DNA of 64,000 bases from Torymus aiolomorphi (Eukaryota > Arthropoda > Insecta > Hymenoptera > Torymidae). A program made the translations under genes and the position numbers. The stretch is taken from positions 130,457,394 to 130,521,393 of the forward strand of contig CM070876.1 in assembly GCA_036365515.1 (NCBI GenBank), read 5' to 3'. Positions 58,010-64,000 of this stretch are shown here, in pieces. The notes under the pieces were generated by a model. That model saw only the letters and a program-made list of their open reading frames with translations, was not told where the DNA came from and made no database searches. Each line of letters begins with the position of its first letter. Position 1 is the first letter of the stretch.

Positions 58010-58614
58010 TAATAATAATAATCCTTTATTAACGGTATAAAGTTATTTTTATATTTTACACTATAATATGTCATTTCTTAAGGCCAAATTTGTAAAGGTT
58101 ATGTGTTTGTGTCTGTGTAACTATGTTTTGTGTAGTGTTTTTAACAAAAATTTCTAATGTGAATGTTGTGTTTCATGCTTGTTTGTGTATGTGTTCATTG
58201 ACTTTTATGCCATGTGGTTGTCTGCATTCTATTTCTTTTTTTCTCTTTTTTTCTGCTGCTCTGCCAATTATTTTCTACTTTCATGTACTGTTTTATTCTC
58301 TACTTTTGTCTTCGTGTCTGATGCGTTTCTCTTCTTTTCCTTTTTTGCTTTCTCCCACCTTTCCTTTTTCTGTGCTGGAATTAGTGCCTCGTTCAGAGTA
58401 AATATATAAATATACCCTCTTTGGACGCTCTGTCTGTCTTTCTCCACAGGTAATTTTTGCACAAATACCTTTTCTCCTCTCCACTTCTTTCTGATTTCTT
58501 CAGTCTGTCTTTGAGGTTACGTCTTTATTCTTATAAGCTATTTCAATTGAATATTTCGTTTCATGATTTTGTTTCAATATTCATTCAAGTTATATATTTT
58601 TTATTTTTGTCGAC
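58010..58614. other. Intron-like T/C-rich sequence
   Basis: About 600 bp with T/C-rich stretches (58220-58510), ending in a polypyrimidine tract and acceptor GTCGACAG at 58607-58614. Frames in it are low-complexity. Confidence 0.55.
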
Positions 58615-58694
58615 AGGCTATAAAATTCTAACAGATGAAATGTGGGTTGTCAAAGAAGGTATGGCTCATGGAGATTTAAGTTTGGAATCTTATT
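58615..58694 (+). pseudogene. CDC5L-like exon 2 of 2 seen, interrupted by hAT
   Basis: After the acceptor the frame reads GYKILTDEMWVVKEGMAHGD then LSLESY. It corresponds to the CDC5L region just before its C-terminal domain, where human has [20 protein letters not shown]. At 58695 the hAT element starts; after its end and the second target copy (62396-62403) the reading resumes as Y-C-T-V-W-E, matching the Y-x-x-V-W-E that follows in CDC5L, and then degenerates. So the exon was once continuous and was cut by the insertion. At least 300 residues of CDC5L between the two exons are not seen in the window. Confidence 0.72.
58687..58694 (+). repeat. hAT target-site duplication, left copy
   Basis: ATCTTATT; the identical octamer is at 62396-62403. 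Eight-base duplications are diagnostic of hAT insertion. Confidence 0.97.
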
Positions 58695-58889
58695 CAGTGT
58701 TGCCAGACGGTTTCAAAATCCCACTCTAGGCGGCGCTCGCTTTCCCTCTAGAACACCTCTAGATACATTATAAAAATCCTCTAGAAATCCCTTCAAATAT
58801 TTAAACCTAATTACCCCACATACAGTACGTTTACGATAAAAAATTAAACCAACCAACAAACCCACAAACCCTAAACCACTAAACCCGCT

Positions 58890-59290
58890 TACCCCACGCA
58901 CAGCGAGTTGCTAAACAAAGTTTAAATAATAAACCCCAAGCTCCTAAATCCACATACCCCACGCACAGCGAGTTACTAATAAAAAGTTTAAATAATAAAC
59001 CCCAAGCTCCTAAACCCACATACCCCACGCACAGCGAGTTACTAATAGAAAAGTTTAAATAATAAACCCACCTACCCCACGCACAACGAGTTGCTAAAAC
59101 AAGTTTAAATAATAAACTCCCAGCTCCTAAACCCACATACCTCACGCACAGCGAGTTACTAATAAAAAGTTTAAATAATAAACCCCAAGCTCCTAAACCC
59201 ACATACCCCACGCACAGCGAGTTGCTAAAAAAAGTTTAAATAATAAACCCCCAGCTCCTAAACCCACATACCCCACGCACAGGGAAATAC
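58890..59290 (+). repeat. Left subterminal tandem repeats of the hAT element
   Basis: Six good copies and one degenerate copy of a ~65-bp unit containing CCACGCACAGCGAGTT, TTTAAATAATAAACCC and AGCTCCTAAACCCACATACC. The same unit occurs inverted near the right end. Confidence 0.93.
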
Positions 59291-59674
59291 CAATAAACCA
59301 TTAAGAATAAAAAATTAACAATAAATCATTAAATAAATCTACCTGCATCACGTAAGATGAATTGGAAATAAAATAATCATTTTGAAAATCGCGCTAAAAA
59401 CGCATAGGTTACAAAGTTACAATACGCGGATGGCGCTGTCATATAATGTCAGAATGATCGGTCATTACAACACTCAAATACTTAGATGTTTTAGTTCTGT
59501 CTCTCTCTACCTCACTGCTCTGCGCACTAAGCAGGGGACTGTTCTTTGTTTCGTACATAAAGGAAAATACTGAGCAACACCGTCTTTCGCATCGTCACGT
59601 GTAAAACGTAAAGTGTCGTTAGATACTTTTTAGTTTGAATTTGCTGGATTGAATTTTGGAAACCTTTTGTGAAT

Positions 59675-61757
59675 ATGTCACCGAGGAAGAAAAAAACATC
59701 ACCGCGTAAAAAAAATCATACACTCAAAATTATACCGTGAAGTGGGAAAGCGAAAGCTGTTTTGCAGGTAAACATTTTAGGTTAACGGTATTAAGTGATT
59801 TTACGTTGAAATTTTAAATCTTATAATATGTGTAGGCTGGCTAACAAAAGCACCACCCAATAGTGAAAATAAACAGGCATATTGTAAGTTGTGTTCAGTA
59901 TATTTAGCTGCTCAACGGAAAAATTTGACTGAGCACATGCAAACTGCCAAACACAATTCAGCAGTGCAAAGAGACAAAGATGCCGTGACTGTGCAAAAAA
60001 TTGATAAATTTGTGAAACCCAGGTTGACGGAGAGTAAGAAAATTGCTGAGTTAAAATTGGCCTTTTTTACAGCTGAGCATACGTCAGTTAAAACTGTGGA
60101 TCATTTAACAATTATACTGAAAGGTTTAGACCCAGACTCTACTTTTATGAAGGAACTTCAACTCCATCGAACAAAATGTTCAGCCTTGATAAAGAACATC
60201 CTATCGCCGTGTATCGTGGGAGATTTGTTAAATGATATAGGTAACTCTTTTTATTCGTTAATAGTCGATGAATCGACCGCTGTAGACAATAAGAAACTAT
60301 TATGTTTAGTAATAAGATATTTTAGTGTAAAAAAACTAAAAATGATCACAACATTTTATCGATTGATCGAAATGCGCTCGGGAACGTCCGTCGCTATTTC
60401 AAGTGCAATTTTAGCGCAATTAAAAGCAGACAATTTAAGTATTGACAAACTATTAGGTCTAGGCGTTGACGGAGCGAGCGTTAATGTAGGGACTAATCAT
60501 TCGCTTAGTACCATTTTGCACGAAGAAAATTCGCGAATAATAGTAATCAAATGTATATGCCACTCACTACATTTAGCAGCTGAAAAAGCCTGCGGATCGC
60601 TCCCGAGACATCTAGATCACATGGTGAAAGACACACACAACTGGTTCGCTCATAGCACCAAACGGATGCTCGAATATAAAGAGCTTTATAAAGTATTCAA
60701 CGGAGAAGAAAATGAACCAAAAAAAATTGTCAAAATGAGTGACACTCGATGGCTTGTGCGTGAAAAGTCTATTTCGACCGTTCTCGATCAATATGATCCC
60801 CTTACCTTACTTTTCCAACTAGCCGAAACGAAAGAGAGATGCTATATCGCATCACAACTAGCTGCAATGTACAAAGCACCAGAAAACCTATTGTACCTAA
60901 CTTTTATACACAGCGTATTAAAACCCATCATCGAACTAAATACACATTTCCAGTCAGATAAAGCCGATCCAATTAAACTGTTCAGTGAATTAAATGATTT
61001 ATTTTATTCAGTTTTGCAGAAAATAGTAGTACCATCTCAACTTCAAAAAGTAAATTGTAAGAAGCTCCACTGTTTTGAATTTAAAAAATTTCTCATGCCT
61101 ACTAATTGTATTGATTTTGGTTTTGAGTTTAACAAACTAAGTGTAACTGTCAAAAAAGAAAATTTAGAATACGTAAAAGGTAGATGTAGAGAATTTCTTA
61201 TTGAAATTGCAAATGAGTTACAAACAAGAATACCCGATAACATACACATTTTAGAAAAAATTTCACTTTTTTCTCAAGAAAATGCATCATGTCAAATTAA
61301 ACCAGATATCTCAGAAGTTGTAAAACACTTTCAGCATGTGTGTGGCGATGTTGACGAAACCATTCGTCAATGGAATTTATTGCATAGAGTAGAAGTAAGC
61401 AAAAAAACCGATGTACTTGATTATTGGGTAGAAATTTATAAACAAAAGAAATGTAATGGTGAACCTAAATTTGGAAACATTTGTAATTTGGTTTTTGCTT
61501 TACTTAGTTTGCCAATATCGAATGCTGCAGTTGAGCGCGTTTTTTCCATAATTAATGTAGTTAAAGATAAAATACGCAATAAGCTGTCGGTGCTAATGTT
61601 GGAAGCAATACTGCATGTACGATGCACATCACCGATCGAATGCATCAATTTCACTCCAACAGCTGAAATGCTAAAGCTTTTCAATTCCGAAAATTTATAT
61701 AACAACATTAATGAAGGCGATGTTGCTGTACTTGATGTCTTTCCATCAGACGAGTAG
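59675..61757 (+). CDS. hAT transposase with BED finger, two exons, near-intact
   Basis: Candidate ATG 59675; exon 1 to 59767, intron 59768-59835 (68 bp, GT...AG), exon 2 59836-61757. Across the junction the frame reads WESESCFAGWLTKAPPNS then YCKLCSVYLAAQ and LTEHMQTAKH: a BED zinc finger (C-x2-C ... H-x5-H). The ATG and the finger are in different frames; an indel in the A8 run at 59708-59715 explains this, or the true start is elsewhere. Exon 2 is open for 640 codons: first D in SLIVDESTAVD, second D in LGVDGASVNVG, then the alpha-helical insertion, WLVREKSI, and the C-terminal dimerisation region with SNAAVERVFSIIN (catalytic E). Length is normal for hAT. It acts in the nucleus by cut-and-paste. 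Confidence 0.88.
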
Positions 61758-61989
61758 TTTGTAAACAGTTTATGCTATATCATATAAATCGTTATTTAAT
61801 GACTATCTAATAATAAAGATTAAGCCGTTTAATTAATTGTTTGTATTATTTATTCTAAGTCACCAAGCTAATAGCTATATAATTCATAACAATAAAAATT
61901 AATATACGAACATCCTATTTTAAATAAAAATATTAAATGATTGTATAAACAAAATAGATTGGTAATGACATTGTTCTTAAAATATTTTA

Positions 61990-62205
61990 TCAGCAGCTCG
62001 CTGTGCGTGGGGTATGTGGGTTAGGGACTTAGACTTTATTATCTAAACTTTCTATTATCAGCAGCTCGCTGTGCGTGGGGTAGGTAGGTTTAGGAGCTTA
62101 GAGTTTATTAATTAAACTCGCTGTGCGTGGGTTAGGTGGGTTAAAGAGCTTGGGGTTTATTATTTCAATTATTTATTAGTAACTCGCTGTGCGTGGGGTA
62201 GGTGG
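61990..62205 (-). repeat. Right subterminal repeats of the hAT element
   Basis: Four copies of the subterminal unit in inverted orientation, recognisable by AACTCGCTGTGCGTGGGGTA at about 61995, 62064, 62117 and 62183. Confidence 0.9.
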
Positions 62206-62395
62206 GTTTAATTTTATTTATTTATTTTTTTTTTTTCATTGTGGTTTATGGTTTTTTGATTAACTTTTTTGATGTTTTTGGCGGATCGGTTTACCTCTAG
62301 CAAATACCTCTAACAAAAGTTTCCCTCTAGTTTCCCCCTAGGGTCCCTGAAAACCGACTAGATTTAGAGGGAAACCCTCTAACCTGGCAACACTG

Positions 62396-62403
62396 ATCTT
62401 ATT
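62396..62403 (+). repeat. hAT target-site duplication, right copy
   Basis: ATCTTATT, identical to 58687-58694. Confidence 0.97.
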
Positions 62404-62730
62404 GTACAGTGTGGGAACATATTTATCACAGATAAATTATGACATGCAGAATCTCTGTTAACAGCTGAGAAGGACATTGAAGGTCTCTCGTAGAATGAGT
62501 TCAAAGGAAATTGGAAGGTATTAAACAAGACTATGAAGCAACGAAAAAGACACTTGTAGATGCAAATAACTCGCATGACAGACTATCTAGATTTATATAT
62601 AAATAGGCTACAGACAAAGATGCAACTTGTGACAAAAGAAAGTGACAGCTACAGGCAACAGCTTGATACAAATTATGAAAAAGAAAAATCTGGATACCAA
62701 AATAATGAAGCTCCCAATTTACTTACTAAA
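62404..62730 (+). pseudogene. CDC5L-like remnant running into a Mad1-like coiled-coil relic
   Basis: The first ~25 bases continue the CDC5L reading (V-W-E). Further on, scattered over frames, are EKDIEGLS (about 62470), QRKLEGIKQDYEATKKTL then VDANNSHDRL (about 62505-62580) and LQTKMQLVTKESDSYRQQLD (about 62600-62660). The last two resemble the coiled coil of the spindle-checkpoint protein Mad1, which has a comparable LVTKERD(S/G) segment. Stops and frame changes make it non-coding as it stands. Mad1 is a guess from short segments; any other long coiled-coil protein is possible. Confidence 0.4.
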
Positions 62731-63354
62731 TGAATTTCAGCTTTAGAATCCCCAATAGAAAGATACAGGTAAATTGTAGCAGAACTTTAATAATCTATAT
62801 ATTCGAGGAACAGCAAAGAACAAGAGCCTTTAATAATAAAAACAAGAGAGTGACATGGTGCGAAAAGCTGAAATTTAAAATTTACCTTAATATTGAATGT
62901 AATCTTGACATTGAAATTAAAATTTTTATTACATAAAATTTATTAAAAGTGTAAGTTGAAAGTGAATATGTAAATAGAAATAGAAATACAGGAATCATCT
63001 ATTCAATAAGCACTCTCCACAAATGGTAAAAATTTTTTTCATGACTTTACAAATAATAATATTTTAATATAAAACTTTCTACGAAAGTATAAAGTAAGTC
63101 AAGTATAGAATTTTTTTCTGTATAATTTACTCCCCTGCCCGCTCCCCCCTCTGACCCCCTCACCCTTTGTTTCAACATCCCTCAAACTCTGTCAAAAACT
63201 TTAATGAGAGCTTAAACTTAAAAAAACCTTCAAATTTTAAACTTTTGTGAATAACAATGCTGCCAGTTAATAATGATATTAAAAGTATACCATTATAAAC
63301 TCTTATAACGTTATCACTATGTAATTATTATTTTCTTTTAAAAAGTTGTGAAAT
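62731..63354. other. AT-rich spacer, nothing recognised
   Basis: About 620 bp. A C-rich patch at 63130-63170 breaks the AT-rich background. No ORF with recognisable motif. Confidence 0.5.
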
Positions 63355-63920
63355 CTATCAAGGAACGCGGGAGCGTTCCGAAGGCAAGTATAGAAGAGCC
63401 TTAGGACGACCGCGTGATTATATACTTTGAAATGGATGTACGAGAAATTCAATGCGATTATATACCTATTGCGTTAGTTTTAACTATATAACATATCCCT
63501 ATTAATCGAAAGCCATTTCATTGCTCTACTCAAATCGAAAGGTTTCATTTAAAAAGATTGTCTCATTCAAAAGATTTAGAGATCTGAATATTTTTATGTA
63601 CTATTTCCGAATCTCCGAATCTCCATATTCTTCAGTACGCACAAACTATACATTTTTGTCCGACCGGTACATAGTATAGCATTTTTGTCCGACCGACTGG
63701 CAAAAGAGAGAGAGAGAGTGAGGGGGTAGAGTGAGAGAGAGAGGGAAAGAGAAGAGCGACGGAGAGAGAGAGAGAGAGAGAGAGAGAGGGAAAGAGAAGG
63801 GCGACGGAGAGAGAGAGAGAGGGAAAGAGAAGAGCGACGGAGAGAGAGAGAGAGAGAATCCGTATATGGTATATATATATATATATATCTGGTCAACCAA
63901 CCTAACCTTATTATTTTATG
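63355..63920 (+). repeat. Dispersed repeat copy 2 with GA-rich insertion
   Basis: Matches 43423-43800. Starts with hairpin GGAACGC-GGGA-GCGTTCC (63362-63379), keeps the same body and resumes at ATATATATCTGGTC near 63880. Between about 63620 and 63860 it carries a GA-rich tract made of three related units (GGGAAAGAGAAGAGCGACGG with GA runs) that copy 1 lacks. Confidence 0.75.
63700..63860. repeat. (GA)n-rich minisatellite
   Basis: GA runs interleaved with GGGAAAGAGAAGAGCGACGG or a one-base variant, present three times. Frames through it on both strands are low-complexity. Confidence 0.85.
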
Positions 63921-64000
63921 TATACATAAAACTTTCAATATTACGCATTGGTCCATATACAATCATCATTTATATACAAGTTATATTCAAGACTTTTTAC

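Larger units (their letters stand above)
58695..62395 (+). mobile_element. hAT transposon, nearly intact, 3.7 kb
   Basis: Ends CAGTGTTGCCAG (58695-58706) and CTGGCAACACTG (62384-62395), a perfect 12-bp terminal inverted repeat, flanked by ATCTTATT on both sides. CCTCTAG words cluster just inside both ends. Arrays of a ~65-bp subterminal repeat lie left (58890-59290, direct) and right (61990-62205, inverted). A spliced transposase gene lies between. Confidence 0.95.

Noticed and set aside
58123..58484. T/C-rich ORFs giving hydrophobic peptides
   Set aside because: Low-complexity reading of an intron-like pyrimidine-rich stretch; no conserved feature.
58879..59211. 110-codon minus-strand repetitive ORF
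   Set aside because: It is the hAT subterminal repeat array read in frame.

Overview
The window reads as a repeat-dense, AT-rich arthropod nuclear genome, most likely an insect and possibly a hymenopteran. Evidence: spliced genes with GT-AG introns, many eukaryotic transposon families side by side, long simple repeats, and two exon-like pieces of a CDC5L (spliceosomal Prp19-complex protein) gene. The species is not determined here. No rRNA, tRNA or intact single-copy host gene was found; nearly everything recognisable is a mobile element or its relic, often nested.

Layout. 1-6039: Ty3/gypsy LTR retrotransposon (broken gag-pol, one LTR). 6261-11941: Tc1/mariner-superfamily element (D,D41D, rosa-like) with ~0.4 kb inverted ends and a ~3.17 kb array of a 30-bp minisatellite carried inside it. 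13276-18483: pogo/Tigger-like DNA transposon with ~1 kb inverted ends. 18687-~23480: two-ORF LINE. ~23500-26400: truncated R1-clade LINE (copy A). 27427-36783: large element carrying a seven-exon Transib/RAG1-like transposase gene on the minus strand, with a left end that looks like a RAG recombination-signal heptamer. 36785-41600: two broken, convergent transposase-like genes of other families. 43423-43800 and 63355-63920: two copies of a dispersed repeat that begins with a conserved hairpin. 44059-44888: foldback MITE. 45646-46151: 506 bp of uninterrupted (AG)n. 46437-46615: CDC5L-like exon. 46925-~50640: LINE on the minus strand. ~50998-52085: Helitron remnant. 52120-57490: longer copy B of the R1-clade LINE, minus strand, with both ORFs. 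57718-58009: non-autonomous Helitron end. 58615-58694: second CDC5L-like exon, cut by a nearly intact hAT element (58695-62395, perfect 8-bp target duplication ATCTTATT). 62404-62730: continuation plus a Mad1-like coiled-coil relic.

How the parts relate. The CDC5L-like pieces are in the order and strand of a CDC5L gene, so 46.4-62.4 kb may be a degenerate gene copy whose introns and one exon filled with transposons. Most transposases carry one to three lesions (a stop or a 1-nt frameshift), so these are young relics; the hAT transposase is the closest to intact. The observations most worth a second look are the Transib/RAG1-like gene and its signal-like end, the mariner that carries a satellite array, the hAT insertion in the CDC5L exon, two perfect or near-perfect palindromes that coincide with ORF breaks, and R1-clade LINEs bounded on both sides by (TAA)n.
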